Shown: positions 34,815 through 44,587, numbered from the stretch's first letter. The stretch is 64,000 nt of DNA from Cellulomonas fimi (GCF_028583725.1 NZ_CP110680.1:806001-870000), one strand, 5' to 3'. Made by a program: numbers and translations. The notes: a model not told the origin generated them from the letters alone.

Positions 34815-36317
34815 GTGGTCGAGACGCACACCTCTGCGCCCTACGGTCGCTCTGCACGCACAGGCCCGCAGGGCGCGGACGCCGCCGGGGTCGAGCGCGT
34901 CGCGCCCTGGTGGCCCTGGTACGTCGCGCGCCTCACCATCACCGACGCCGTCGCGATCGTCGTCGCCGTCGGCGTCGCCTACGTCGTCCGGTTCGACTCG
35001 ACCGCGGCCGTGTCGGGCGACTTCTCGCCGTCCTACCTCGCTGTCTCCGGCGTGCTCGCGGTCGCGTGGCTGACGGCGCTCGCGGCCACCCGGTCGCGCG
35101 ACCGTCGCATCATCGGCACCGGACCGGTCGAGTACTCCCGCGTCTACAGCGCGACGTGGCGCCTGTTCGCGGTCGTCGCCATCGTCGCCTACCTGTTGAA
35201 GATGGACGTCGGGCGGGGGTATCTCGCCATCGCGGCGCCGCTGGGGCTCGCGATGCTTCTCGCTGGCCGGTACGGCTGGCGCCAGTGGTTGCATCGTCAA
35301 CGCGACGCCGGTCGGATGCAGCTCGGTGTCGTGGTCATCGGTCACCGGCAGAAGGTCGACCGCCTGATCAGGGACCTGCACGGAAGCCCTCGAGCCGGCT
35401 ACACCGTGGTCGGTGTCTGCATCCCGTCGGGCGAGGTCGCGGTCGGTGAGACGGTCGCCGGTGTGCCGGTCCTCGGCTCGATGGAGGACGCCGCCCGGAT
35501 CGCCGGAACGACGCATGCGTCCGCCGTGGCCGTCACCGGCTCCGACGCGATCACCGCCGACACGGTGCGTCGCCTCGGGTGGGACCTCGAGAAGTCGCAC
35601 GTCGACCTGGCCCTCACCCTGTCGCTCGTCGACGTGGCCGGGCCACGCGTCACCATGCAGCCGGTCGCCGGACTCCCCCTGATGTACGTCGACGAGCCGC
35701 AGTTCACCGGGGCGAAGTACGTCGCCAAGACCGTGTTCGACTGGACGGCCGCCGCATTCCTGGTCGTCCTGCTGTCGCCGGTGCTCGTCGTCATCGCCGC
35801 GGTCGTCGCCTCGACGAGCCGCGGCCCGGTCCTCTACGCGCAGGAGCGGATCGGCAAGGACGGTCGGCACTTCCGGATGTACAAGTTCCGGTCGATGGTC
35901 GCCGATGCCCACGACCGCCTCGCCGATGTCCTGGCCGCGGAAGGCGTGACCGAGGTGGGCCCGTTCTACAAGCCCAGGCACGACCCCCGGATCACGCCTG
36001 TCGGCCGCGTGCTCCGGCGGTACTCCCTGGACGAGCTGCCGCAGCTCTTCAACGTCTTGCGCGGTGACATGAGTCTGGTCGGGCCGCGCCCTCAGATCGC
36101 TGAGGAGGTGGCGAGGTACGACCGGACCGCCCAGCGGCGCCTCCGGGTCAAGCCCGGTCTCACGGGTCTGTGGCAGGTCTCCGGCCGCTCCGACCTGTCG
36201 GTCGAGGCAGGCGTGCGGATGGACGTCTCGTACGTGGAGAACTGGACGCTGTTCAACGACTTCCTCCTCCTCGCTCGCACCGCGAAGGCGGTCCTGATGC
36301 GGAACGGGGCGTACTGA
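34815..36317 (+). CDS. Polyprenyl-phosphate sugar-1-phosphate transferase (initiating, WbaP/CpsE type)
   Basis: 500 residues from the GTG at 34815, which has GGAGGGGG seven bases upstream; a start at 34728 would add 29 residues without a good site. Four N-terminal membrane segments, a nucleotide-binding-like middle, a fifth segment (about 320-342), then the bacterial sugar transferase domain: MYKFRSMVADA, RHDPRITPVGRVLRRYSLDE LPQLFN and GDMSLVGPRPQ, ending KPGLTGLWQVSGRS. It starts repeat-unit synthesis on undecaprenyl phosphate. Confidence 0.93.
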   Translation: MVETHTSAPYGRSARTGPQGADAAGVERVAPWWPWYVARLTITDAVAIVVAVGVAYVVRFDSTAAVSGDFSPSYLAVSGVLAVAWLTALAATRSRDRRIIGTGPVEYSRVYSATWRLFAVVAIVAYLLKMDVGRGYLAIAAPLGLAMLLAGRYGWRQWLHRQRDAGRMQLGVVVIGHRQKVDRLIRDLHGSPRAGYTVVGVCIPSGEVAVGETVAGVPVLGSMEDAARIAGTTHASAVAVTGSDAITADTVRRLGWDLEKSHVDLALTLSLVDVAGPRVTMQPVAGLPLMYVDEPQFTGAKYVAKTVFDWTAAAFLVVLLSPVLVVIAAVVASTSRGPVLYAQERIGKDGRHFRMYKFRSMVADAHDRLADVLAAEGVTEVGPFYKPRHDPRITPVGRVLRRYSLDELPQLFNVLRGDMSLVGPRPQIAEEVARYDRTAQRRLRVKPGLTGLWQVSGRSDLSVEAGVRMDVSYVENWTLFNDFLLLARTAKAVLMRNGAY

Positions 36318-36399
36318 TGGTCGCCTGGCACGGCGGGACGGGCCGCCGACACGTCGCGCACGCGGTCGCGCCCCGGACCTCGGGCGAGACGGCCTGACT

Positions 36400-37533
36400 G
36401 TGCGCGTCCTGCTCGCCACTCCCTACGATCCGGCGGTCGTGCACCAGCACGCGGCCGACGACGTGGGGCGACCGTTTCTCGCAGCGCTCGCGACCCTCGT
36501 CGAGCTGCACGTCTACGCCCCTGGAGCGACACCACGCTCCGCCGAGGGCTACGTCGTGCACGGCGGGGTGCGTCCGTCGACGGCACCGAGCCGACACCTC
36601 GGGGTGTTGCCCGCAGCAGTTCGCAAGGACTGGGGGCGAGCGAACGACGCGGAGTTCGGCCGGCTGCGCCGCATGCTGGTGCCCGACAGGACGCACTTCG
36701 AATACCTGCAGACGTTCGGCGCCGCGTTGAGCCAGCCTGACGACCGTTGGTCGATCACGCTGCACGACGTCAGCTCGACGGTCTTCAGCCAGCGAGCACG
36801 AGCCACCCACGGTGCAGAGCGCGCCTACCGACGCGTCGAGGCGGTCCGGGTTGCCGCGCTCGAGCGCCGAGCACTCGGGCGTGCCCGCCAGGCGTTCGCG
36901 CTCTCCGAACGCGACGTCCGGCAGATCGCGCCGGCGACGCGTGAACCGGTACTGCTCAGGCTCGGGGTGGATCGCCCGGACGTGGCATGGACACACCGCC
37001 GGACGGATGCGCCGACGTTCGTGTTCGCCGGCGCCATGTGGCGCGACGCGAATGCGAGGGCCGCGCGCTACCTGGTCGACGAGGTCATGCCGCACCTCTC
37101 GGCGGCGTGCAGCACGGCACGGCTGCGGATCGTCGGCGCCGGGCCGCCGGCCGATCTCGTGGCACGGTCGAGCGCGAACGTCGACGTCGTCGGCGCGGTC
37201 CCCGACTTCGACGACGAGTTCTTCGCGGCGGACGCGACGATCGCGATCTCGTTGGTCGACGCCGGAGTCCTGCTGAAGGCCGTGCGCGCCATGCGCTGCG
37301 GGGCACCCGTCGTGCTCAACAGCACGGCCGCCGAGCCGCTCGCGATCGAGGACGGAGTGCATGCGCTCGTGCGAGACGACCCTGCGCAGCTCGCTGCGGC
37401 TCTCCTGGCGCTCTGGCGCGACGAAGACCTCGCGACCCGGCTCGGCTCGGCTGGCGCGGCGCACGTCGTGGCACGAGGGGACTGGCACCGAACGGCCGAG
37501 GACTTCGTCCGGGCGCTCAGGGAGCAGCCGTGA
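36400..37533 (+). CDS. Glycosyltransferase, GT4-like
   Basis: 377 residues, GTG start. GT-B layout: N-terminal RVLLATPYDPAVVHQH, C-terminal FVFAGAMWRDANARAARYLV and a sugar-nucleotide region with CGAPVVLNSTAAEPLAIEDG. It probably adds one sugar to the lipid-linked repeat. Donor and linkage unknown. The 82 bases before it carry no gene. It overlaps the next gene by four bases. Confidence 0.82.
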   Translation: MRVLLATPYDPAVVHQHAADDVGRPFLAALATLVELHVYAPGATPRSAEGYVVHGGVRPSTAPSRHLGVLPAAVRKDWGRANDAEFGRLRRMLVPDRTHFEYLQTFGAALSQPDDRWSITLHDVSSTVFSQRARATHGAERAYRRVEAVRVAALERRALGRARQAFALSERDVRQIAPATREPVLLRLGVDRPDVAWTHRRTDAPTFVFAGAMWRDANARAARYLVDEVMPHLSAACSTARLRIVGAGPPADLVARSSANVDVVGAVPDFDDEFFAADATIAISLVDAGVLLKAVRAMRCGAPVVLNSTAAEPLAIEDGVHALVRDDPAQLAAALLALWRDEDLATRLGSAGAAHVVARGDWHRTAEDFVRALREQP

Positions 37534-38360
37534 GGACGGCCGCCATCGTCGTCGCTTACCGCTCGGAGTCGACGCTGCGGGCGTGTCTCGACGCGTTGGC
37601 GTCGAGCGGCGTCGACGAGGTGGTCGTGTGGGACAACTCGCCGGACCTGCCCGCGGGCGACGTCCTCGACGGCACGATGACCGACGTCGTCCGCGTGGCG
37701 ACGGACGGGACCAACCGTGGGTTCGGTGCGGGCGTCAACCGCGCCGCAGCGCTCGTGCCGGATGCGGACGCCGTCGTCCTCGTGAACCCGGACTGCATCG
37801 TCGACCGCGAGGCGGTGCGGGCCCTCGTCGACGGCGTGCGAGACCCTCGCACAGGCGTGGTCGGCGTGCGGGCGGTCTCCCCGTCGGGCGAGCCGCTCGT
37901 CTCAGGAGGGGCTCGACCGTCCCTCGTGAAGGAGACGCTCGCGTCGCTCGGTCTGGATCGGCTGGTGCCGCGTCGTCTCCGGCAACGGATCCTCGCGACC
38001 GGCGTCGTGGGCGGAGGAAGTCGTGAGCTGGGGCTCTCGATGCAGGCCGGACCGCCCATCGAGCTGGACTGGGTCTCCGGGTGCTGTCTGGCCGTGCGTC
38101 GCGAGGTGTTCGATGCGGTCGGCGGGTTCGACGAGGACTACTTCCTGTACTTCGAGGACGTCGACCTCTGCCTGCGTGTCCGAGACCTCGGGTTCCGCGT
38201 GATGCTGCTCCGTGACGTCGAGGTCTTGCACTTCGAGAGCACCAGCACCGGGCCGGCAGGAAAGTCGACGCACTACCGGCGCGGGTACGGAACCTACCTG
38301 GACCGGCACGCCTCGCGTCTCGCAGCCTCCGCCGCGCGCCTCGTCGGAGTCGCACGATGA
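37530..38360 (+). CDS. Glycosyltransferase family 2, rhamnosyltransferase-like
   Basis: 276 residues, GTG start. The GT-A fold shows AAIVVAYRSESTLRACLDAL, DGTNRGFGAGVNRA and VLVNPDCIVD as the metal site, then the acceptor-side block WVSGCCLAVRREVFDAVGGF followed by DEDYFLYFEDVDLC. These features match the rhamnosyltransferase branch of GT2. Both ends overlap neighbours, so it lies in one operon with 36400-40866. Confidence 0.88.
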   Translation: MRTAAIVVAYRSESTLRACLDALASSGVDEVVVWDNSPDLPAGDVLDGTMTDVVRVATDGTNRGFGAGVNRAAALVPDADAVVLVNPDCIVDREAVRALVDGVRDPRTGVVGVRAVSPSGEPLVSGGARPSLVKETLASLGLDRLVPRRLRQRILATGVVGGGSRELGLSMQAGPPIELDWVSGCCLAVRREVFDAVGGFDEDYFLYFEDVDLCLRVRDLGFRVMLLRDVEVLHFESTSTGPAGKSTHYRRGYGTYLDRHASRLAASAARLVGVAR

Positions 38361-39529
38361 GAGTCCTCGTCGTGACGCCCTGGGTGCCCGGGCCGATGCG
38401 CCCTCGGAGCCTGTACCTCATCGAGCGGCTGGCGGCGGAGCACGAGGTCACCCTCGTGGCGGCGACGTGGTCGACCGAGGACGAACGTGCGCTCGAGTCC
38501 GTACCCGTCCATCGGCGTGTCGGTGTGCGAGTCGGGCGCCTCGGAGGCCTCGCGCGTGCTGGCCTCGCGGTGTGGTCCCGCCGTTCGCTCCAGGAGGCCT
38601 ACGTCGGTTCCGTGCGCCTGCGTCGTACCGTGCAGCGCGTCGCCGAGGACACGAAGCCCGACGCCGTGATGTGCAACGTCCTGAGGACAGCGGGACTCGC
38701 CGACGTGACGGGCGCTCGCATCAGGCTCATCGACCTCGACGAGTTCCGGAGCGAGTACTACGCGCAGATGGCAGACCGAGGGACGACCTCGTTGCGGCGG
38801 CTGCTCGGTCACGTGGAGTCGGGGCGCATGGCGCGTCGAGAGCGGAGCATCGTCTCGAGCTTCGACGCCGTGCTCGTGTCGAGCGCGGCCGACCTGCGGC
38901 CCGAGGCACCCAACGTGCACCTCGTGCGCTCGGTGCACGCTCTGTCCGGCTCGACGGACCCCGGCCGGCGCGGAGGCGACGGTCCGGACGGGCCGACCGT
39001 CGCGTTCGTCGGTCGGATGAGCTACGGCGCCAACCACGATGCCGCGTGCTGGTTCATCGACCGCGTCTGGCCGCTTCTCCGCCAGGCTCACCCCGGCATC
39101 CGGCTGGAGGTCGTCGGCGACGCACCCCGCCGTGCCCTGCGACGGCGCAGCGCCGACGACGTCCGGATCCGGGGCCGCGTCCCCACGGTCGCCCCCTACT
39201 ACCGGGCCGCGCAGGTCGTCGTGGTGCCGGTGCGCATGGCGACCGGTGTGCAGATGAAGATGATCGAGGCGATGAGCCTGGGAGTTCCGACCGTCGTGAG
39301 TCCTGTGGTGGCGCGCGGGGCAGGTGTCGAGCATCTGCGCGAGACGCTCGTCGCCGACCTCCCGTCCGAGTGGGCCGCGCACGTCTCGCGGCTGATCTCC
39401 GACCCCCGGACCGCGGCCGAGATCGCGGACCGTGCACGCGACTGGCACGCGCGTCAGCACGGCCGCGATGCCGTCTCGAACCAGCTGCGGGCCGCGCTCG
39501 CCTCCGTGGACGGTTGGGCAGCCGGATGA
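38357..39529 (+). CDS. Glycosyltransferase, GT4 family
   Basis: 390 residues. The N-terminal MRVLVVTPWVPGPMRPRSLY and C-terminal VAFVGRMSYGANHDAACWF, MATGVQMKMIEAMSLGVPTV with the conserved glutamate pair region identify GT4. The K-MIEAM block binds the nucleotide sugar. It overlaps its neighbours by four bases on each side. Confidence 0.88.
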   Translation: MRVLVVTPWVPGPMRPRSLYLIERLAAEHEVTLVAATWSTEDERALESVPVHRRVGVRVGRLGGLARAGLAVWSRRSLQEAYVGSVRLRRTVQRVAEDTKPDAVMCNVLRTAGLADVTGARIRLIDLDEFRSEYYAQMADRGTTSLRRLLGHVESGRMARRERSIVSSFDAVLVSSAADLRPEAPNVHLVRSVHALSGSTDPGRRGGDGPDGPTVAFVGRMSYGANHDAACWFIDRVWPLLRQAHPGIRLEVVGDAPRRALRRRSADDVRIRGRVPTVAPYYRAAQVVVVPVRMATGVQMKMIEAMSLGVPTVVSPVVARGAGVEHLRETLVADLPSEWAAHVSRLISDPRTAAEIADRARDWHARQHGRDAVSNQLRAALASVDGWAAG

Positions 39530-40866
39530 CGCTGACCGCGCTGGCGATCGTGGTGCTCTCGATCTGGGCAGTGGGCGCTGCTACGAAGAAGACGGGACTC
39601 GCGGCCGTCATCATGGCCCTCGCTCTCGTCGTCTCCAGCATCATCCCGCGGTTCCTGACCTCGACGGGTCCCGCGGGCCATGTCGGGATCGCTCCCGCCG
39701 TACCCGCAGTCGCGACGTACGGCATCCTCGTCGTCGGTGGGGCCGCGCTCCTGGTGCTCGGGTCGGGGCTCCCTCGCAGATCCGCTGTGTGGCTGCCGTT
39801 CATCGTCTGGATGGCCGTCGGCACGGCGTTCGCATGGGACGTCGACGCTGCAGCATGGTCGGGCGTCGGTCATCTGCTGCTCGCCCCGGCGGCCTGGTTG
39901 ATCGGTTTCCGGACCGGCATGCGCGTCACCGCGGGGGCGCGTCGGGTCCTGCTGTTCACCGTCTCCCTGATCGTGGTCGCCGAGGCGTTCGTCGTGCTCG
40001 CTCAGACGGCGGGCATCGCCATCAACCCGATGTCCAGCGTCCAGGCAGTCCTCATGGAAGGCCGGTTCAACGGAACCCTCGACCACCCGAACATCCTCGG
40101 TCGGCTGGTCGTGCTCCTGGTCGTGCTCGTGCTGGCGCTGGCACCCGCCATGGATCTCCGCGGGCGTCGGCGGATCGCGGTCGTCCTCGTGGCGGCTCTG
40201 GGGCTCCTCCTCCTCACGGGCGGACGAGCCGCCGTCTTCGGGTTCCTGGCGATCCTGGTGACCTGGCTCGCGCTGCTCCCGGGCACGCGACAGCGTGTGG
40301 CGTGGAAGGTCGTCGCGACATGGGGGGTGATCGCGGCGACCGGCGTCGCCGTCGTCGCCCTCAGTGGCCGACTCGCCGACGACGGAGAAGGCGACGCCCG
40401 CCGTCACCTTGCGGTCGTCGCCGGTGACGTCATTCGGCAGGAGCCTGTGTGGGGCGTGGGACCGAACCACTACGTCTCAGCCGGAGGAGCGGTCGACGCG
40501 CTCACGGGGTCGGGTGTGCCCGTGCACAACGTCGGGCTGCTCGCTGCGGCTGAGCTCGGCTGGGTCGGTGCGGCCGCCCTCGCCCTTCCGCTCGCAGCTG
40601 CGGCCGTGCGCGCGCTGCCGCGACTGCGGAGCCGAGGTCCCGCCGGTGATGCGTCGCGCGCCCTCGTGGCGTTCTTGCCCGCACTCGCCCTGCTGGGCGG
40701 TACAGGCTGGAGCCTCCTCGCCGGGGTGCTCCTCCCGATGGTCTTCGTCGTCGTGGGTTTCCTCGACGGGGCGATGAGCACCTCGGCGGGTGACGGCGAC
40801 ATCGCTCACGCGTCGGACGATCACGCTGTGACGGCGACGACGGCCGCCGCCAGAGCAACGGCGTAG
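39526..40866 (+). CDS. O-antigen ligase/polymerase-like membrane protein (Wzy type)
   Basis: 446 residues with about 11-12 membrane segments and a larger extracellular loop. The ligase/polymerase family pattern is seen at FNGTLDHPNILGRLV, LLLLTGGRAAVFGF and GVGPNHYVSAGG near the long loop, with HNVGLLAAAELGWVG. It should polymerise exported repeat units. Its end overlaps the convergent flippase gene by 46 bases. Confidence 0.8.
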   Translation: MTLTALAIVVLSIWAVGAATKKTGLAAVIMALALVVSSIIPRFLTSTGPAGHVGIAPAVPAVATYGILVVGGAALLVLGSGLPRRSAVWLPFIVWMAVGTAFAWDVDAAAWSGVGHLLLAPAAWLIGFRTGMRVTAGARRVLLFTVSLIVVAEAFVVLAQTAGIAINPMSSVQAVLMEGRFNGTLDHPNILGRLVVLLVVLVLALAPAMDLRGRRRIAVVLVAALGLLLLTGGRAAVFGFLAILVTWLALLPGTRQRVAWKVVATWGVIAATGVAVVALSGRLADDGEGDARRHLAVVAGDVIRQEPVWGVGPNHYVSAGGAVDALTGSGVPVHNVGLLAAAELGWVGAAALALPLAAAAVRALPRLRSRGPAGDASRALVAFLPALALLGGTGWSLLAGVLLPMVFVVVGFLDGAMSTSAGDGDIAHASDDHAVTATTAAARATA

Positions 40867-42068
40867 GACGGCGCGGCGAGGCGCGCCGTCACAGCGGGCT
40901 CCAGCGCTCGGGTCCACAGCCCGAGCAGGCACGCGACGGGAGCCAGCGCGAGTGCGGCGACGAGGAACAGTCCGACCGCGAGACGCACGACGTCACCGTG
41001 GAGTGCGACCGACGACGACAGCAGCACGGCGGCCACGATGATCGAGGTGGCGGAGATCTGGGCGGTCGAACCTCGGCGGAGCAGACCTGCACTCGTCGCG
41101 TAGTAGGCGGTCATCGCCGGGAAGACGGCCGCCAGCATGAGCTGGACGTCGAGGTCGGGGTGGCGCGCCTCGGGGAGGGCGATCGGCAGAAGCGCGACTC
41201 CGAGCAGGACAAGCGCCCCGCAGCCCGCGCCGAGCGCCGCGTACCGCCGCCCGGCGCGGGTCACGGCACTCGTCAGGTCGTCCTCGCCGGCGAGCTGCAC
41301 GTCGACTGTCAGTAGCCCGTGGACGCTGGCAAGGACGGTCGTCGCGACGCCGGCGGCGAGGGCGAGATGGTGCAGCGGCACCGGGACTGCGCCGTTCGCG
41401 ATGACAGCTCCGGAGAGCCGAAGTCCCTGGACGATGATGGCGAAGGCGACGAGATGAGGGACGAGCAGGAGCGACCGCCCGAGCTGCCGCTTCAGCGCGT
41501 GCGGTCGCGGGGACCTCGAGTGCCGCAGGTACGGCCGGGCGACGACGATCGCCACCGCGACGCCGGCAGCGCACGTCCCCAGCGCGCCGAGGCGGAGCCC
41601 GCCACCGAGGGCCGACGTGAGGGCGGTCCCTGCGGGAAGGACCAGCGGCGGCAACGCGGCCACGACCATCTGCCGCGGTGCGTTGCGGAGTCGTGCGACG
41701 ACCTGGACCAACGTGCTCAGCGAGAGCAGCCCTGCCTGCCCGAGCGTCAGCGCCAGCACCGCCCGCCCCGGAAAAGCCGCCACCACGAGCCCGCTGAGGC
41801 ACATGCCGCACGAAACCGCCGCGCAGATCGTTGCCGTGACGCTGGTTCCCGAGCCCGTGGCGCGTTCTCTGGCCTCCGTGGGCAGCATTGGCGGGATACC
41901 CAGAGAAACGACGACCGCCACGACGGAGGCGACGGCGAGCGCTGTAGCAGCTGCAGACTCGGTGCGATTGTCGGCGACGATTGACACGACCGCCCAGCAC
42001 GCGAACGTCGCGGCGGCTCCGGCGAGCTGTACGATCGGCAGCAAGGTCCGTTCCGCCGCGGGAGACAA
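40821..42068 (-). CDS. Wzx-like polysaccharide flippase
   Basis: About 415 residues with roughly 12 membrane segments, in the arrangement of MATE/Wzx flippases. The start is uncertain. TTG codons at 42068 and 42074 are the best choices (AGAGAGA upstream); the open frame to 42542 is antisense to the next gene and is rejected. It moves lipid-linked repeat units across the membrane. Alone in its operon it is on the minus strand. Confidence 0.75.
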   Translation of the reverse strand: MSPAAERTLLPIVQLAGAAATFACWAVVSIVADNRTESAAATALAVASVVAVVVSLGIPPMLPTEARERATGSGTSVTATICAAVSCGMCLSGLVVAAFPGRAVLALTLGQAGLLSLSTLVQVVARLRNAPRQMVVAALPPLVLPAGTALTSALGGGLRLGALGTCAAGVAVAIVVARPYLRHSRSPRPHALKRQLGRSLLLVPHLVAFAIIVQGLRLSGAVIANGAVPVPLHHLALAAGVATTVLASVHGLLTVDVQLAGEDDLTSAVTRAGRRYAALGAGCGALVLLGVALLPIALPEARHPDLDVQLMLAAVFPAMTAYYATSAGLLRRGSTAQISATSIIVAAVLLSSSVALHGDVVRLAVGLFLVAALALAPVACLLGLWTRALEPAVTARLAAPSYAVALAAAVVAVTA

Positions 42069-42074
42069 CTGCAA

Positions 42075-42947
42075 GTGAGTCCGATCTCTCTCTATTGGTG
42101 GGCGCCTGGACGCGAAGGGCGTGCCTTCGCAGACGAGATGCGTGCGAACCCGGGGGCCTGGATGAGGCTGGGATTCGCCGCCCGTTCCGTGCCGCGCAAC
42201 TTCGGGGACGAGCTGAGCCGCCTCGTCGTGGAGTATTTCACGGGCCGACGCGTCCGATGGGCGCCGAGCAGCTCCGCCTCGCTCGTCGGAATCGGCTCGG
42301 TCGCGGAGCGATTTCTCGGGGTCAACCCCGAGGGTCAGGTCTTCGGCTCCGGAGCGCGCGAGTTCCGCCGTGACCCCTCCACCGCGGCCGTCGACCCTGC
42401 GCGGATCCTTGCTGTCAGGGGCGAGCTCACTCGGGACTTCTTGCGCCTGCCCGCCGGTGTGCCGCTCGGAGACCCGGGCCTCGCCGTCTCCGACCTCGTC
42501 CCGCGCAACGGGCGCCGCCGCGGGGTCGTCGTCATCCCGCATTTCCGGACCTATGGGTCCGCTGCGGGGAGATCGCAGCTGGCGCGACTTGTGGCGGACG
42601 GTTGTGAGGTCGTCGCCCCTTCGCGGTCCCCGCTCGAGGTGGCGACACGCGCCGCGCGATCAGATCTCGTGGTCACGTCGAGTCTCCACGGCCTCGTCGT
42701 CGCGAATGCGACATCGGTGCCGGCGATTCTCGTCCGATTTGCGTCGCGGACCCAGGAGCCGGACGCCAAGTACGCGGACTACCTCAGTGCATTCTCCCGC
42801 AAACCCCGTTGGTGGAGTTTCGACGAGGCACGGAAAATGCTCGCCGACCGTTCGTTCGCCGATGCCGTCGAGGAGCGGGACGTGATCACCTCGCGGCTGT
42901 CCGGTGTTCTCGAGGGATTGCACGGGGCGGCACGCGGAATTGCGTGA
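42075..42947 (+). CDS. Polysaccharide pyruvyl transferase family protein
   Basis: 290 residues, GTG start. The CsaB/ExoV-like pattern starts with ISLYWWAPG and NFGDELSRLVVEYF, continues with LVGIGSVAERFLG and VFGSGAREFR, and ends with SSLHGLVVANATSVPAILVR. Members add a ketal-linked pyruvate from phosphoenolpyruvate to a sugar, giving the polymer a negative charge. Its start codon abuts the possible TTG start of the divergent flippase. Codon use is noticeably less GC-extreme than that of flanking genes. Confidence 0.87.
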   Translation: MSPISLYWWAPGREGRAFADEMRANPGAWMRLGFAARSVPRNFGDELSRLVVEYFTGRRVRWAPSSSASLVGIGSVAERFLGVNPEGQVFGSGAREFRRDPSTAAVDPARILAVRGELTRDFLRLPAGVPLGDPGLAVSDLVPRNGRRRGVVVIPHFRTYGSAAGRSQLARLVADGCEVVAPSRSPLEVATRAARSDLVVTSSLHGLVVANATSVPAILVRFASRTQEPDAKYADYLSAFSRKPRWWSFDEARKMLADRSFADAVEERDVITSRLSGVLEGLHGAARGIA

Positions 42948-43261
42948 CGTCGTCGGTCGACCGTCGCGACGCTCCGTCGTCGGAGGGCGGCCGCGCCGTC
43001 CGGGCGGTTGACGCTCGCGACCTCGTCCTGCGCCGCACGACGCACCGGGGGCGCCGGCCGTCGACAGGGTTCGCTCGGGTCCGGCGGTGGCCGGCAGCCC
43101 TGACGTCATCGTCGAAGCCGTTCGAGATGCCCTGCGTCGAGCGCCGGACTCGCCGGATTCACCCGGTCTTGCACGATTACACCCGATTGCCCGGCGTCTG
43201 GCGGTGACTCCGGGCGCTAGCGTGACCGGACACACCGCCGTTCTTTCCCAGGGGGACTCCT
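42948..43261 (+). other. Non-coding stretch before UDP-glucose dehydrogenase
   Basis: About 314 bases without a supportable gene. It marks the shift from the lower-GC exopolysaccharide core to high-GC sequence. It contains short near-repeats (CGATTACACCCGATTGCCC near 43175-43193) and a TAGCGT hexamer at 43218-43223 that may be the -10 box of the next gene. No clear operator or terminator is seen. Confidence 0.5.
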
Positions 43262-44587
43262 GTGCGCATCTCCGTCATCGGCTGCGGCTACCTCGGCGCC
43301 GTCCACGCCGCCTGCATGGCCAAGCTCGGCCACGAGGTGATCGGCATCGACGTCGACCCGCGCAAGGTCGCGGCGCTGGAGGCGGGCGAGGCGCCGTTCT
43401 TCGAGCCCGGCCTGCCGGAGCTGCTGACGGAGACGAAGGCGACGGGCCGGCTGACGTTCAGCACGGACATGGCGGACGCGGCGGGTGCGCAGGTGCACTT
43501 CCTGTGCGTGGGGACGCCGCAGGTGCACGGCGAGTTCCGGGCGGACCTGTCGTACGTGGAGTCGGCGTTCGAGGCGCTCAAGCCGTACCTGTCGGGCGGC
43601 GACGTGGTCGCGGGGAAGTCGACGGTGCCGGTGGGCACGGCGGAGAACCTGGCGGACCGGCTCGCGGGCACGGGCGCGACGCTCGTGTGGAACCCGGAGT
43701 TCCTGCGCGAGGGCTTCGCGGTGAAGGACACGCTGCACCCGGACCGCCTCGTCTACGGCCTGCCGACGGACGACGAGGGCGTGCCGACGGCGGAGGGCGA
43801 CGCGGCGAAGGCGCTGCTGGACGAGGTGTACGCGACGCCGCTCGCGGACCGCACGCCGCTGGTGGTGACGGACTACGCGACGGCGCAGCTGGTGAAGGTC
43901 GCGGCGAACTCGTTCCTCGCGACGAAGATCTCGTTCATCAACGCGATGGCGGAGCTGTGCGAGGCGACGGGTGCGGACGTGACGCGTCTGGCGGACGCGA
44001 TCGGGTACGACGCGCGCATCGGCCGGCGGTTCCTCAACGCGGGCCTGGGCTTCGGCGGCGGCTGCCTGCCGAAGGACATCCGGGCGTTCATGGCGCGCGC
44101 GGGGGAGCTGGGCGTGAGCGACGCGCTGACGTTCCTGCGCGAGGTCGACTCGATCAACATGCGGCGTCGGGTGCGCATGGTGGACCTGGCGCGCGAGGTG
44201 TGCCACGGGTCGATCGTGGGTCGCCGGGTCGCGGTGCTGGGGGCGTCGTTCAAGCCGGACAGCGACGACGTGCGCGACTCGCCGGCGCTGTCGGTCGCGG
44301 CGCAGATGCAGCTGCAGGGTGCGCACGTGACGCTCACGGACCCGCAGGCGATCGGCAACGCGCAGGCGAAGTGGCCGGAGATGAAGTTCGCGGCGACGGC
44401 GCTGGAGGCGGCGGTCGACGCGGACGTCGTGCTGCTGGCGACGGAGTGGCAGGAGTACCGGGACCTCGACCCGGACGCGCTCGCGTCGGTCGTGGCGCAC
44501 CGGCGGATCCTCGACGGCCGCAACGTGCTGGACCCGGCGCGCTGGCGTGCGGCCGGGTGGACGTACCGGGCGCTCGGCCGCCCCTGA
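43262..44587 (+). CDS. ugd: UDP-glucose 6-dehydrogenase
   Basis: 441 residues, GTG start. Rossmann motif GCGYLGAVHAACMAKLGHEV, VGTPQ, STVPVGTAE, NPEFLREG and the catalytic-cysteine block GFGGGCLPKDIRAF. It oxidises UDP-glucose to UDP-glucuronate with NAD, supplying an acidic sugar for the exopolysaccharide. Codon use (GCG, GAC, ACG rich) is markedly GC-extreme compared with the preceding cluster. Confidence 0.95.
   Translation: MRISVIGCGYLGAVHAACMAKLGHEVIGIDVDPRKVAALEAGEAPFFEPGLPELLTETKATGRLTFSTDMADAAGAQVHFLCVGTPQVHGEFRADLSYVESAFEALKPYLSGGDVVAGKSTVPVGTAENLADRLAGTGATLVWNPEFLREGFAVKDTLHPDRLVYGLPTDDEGVPTAEGDAAKALLDEVYATPLADRTPLVVTDYATAQLVKVAANSFLATKISFINAMAELCEATGADVTRLADAIGYDARIGRRFLNAGLGFGGGCLPKDIRAFMARAGELGVSDALTFLREVDSINMRRRVRMVDLAREVCHGSIVGRRVAVLGASFKPDSDDVRDSPALSVAAQMQLQGAHVTLTDPQAIGNAQAKWPEMKFAATALEAAVDADVVLLATEWQEYRDLDPDALASVVAHRRILDGRNVLDPARWRAAGWTYRALGRP

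Noticed and set aside
42075-42542. N-terminal extension of the flippase frame
   Set aside because: It is antisense to the well-supported pyruvyl transferase and has no membrane-protein character; the flippase starts near 42068.
43187-43223. TTGCCC and TAGCGT as a promoter pair for ugd
   Set aside because: The spacer would be 25 bases, too long for a normal sigma factor. Only the TAGCGT part is kept as a weak possibility.
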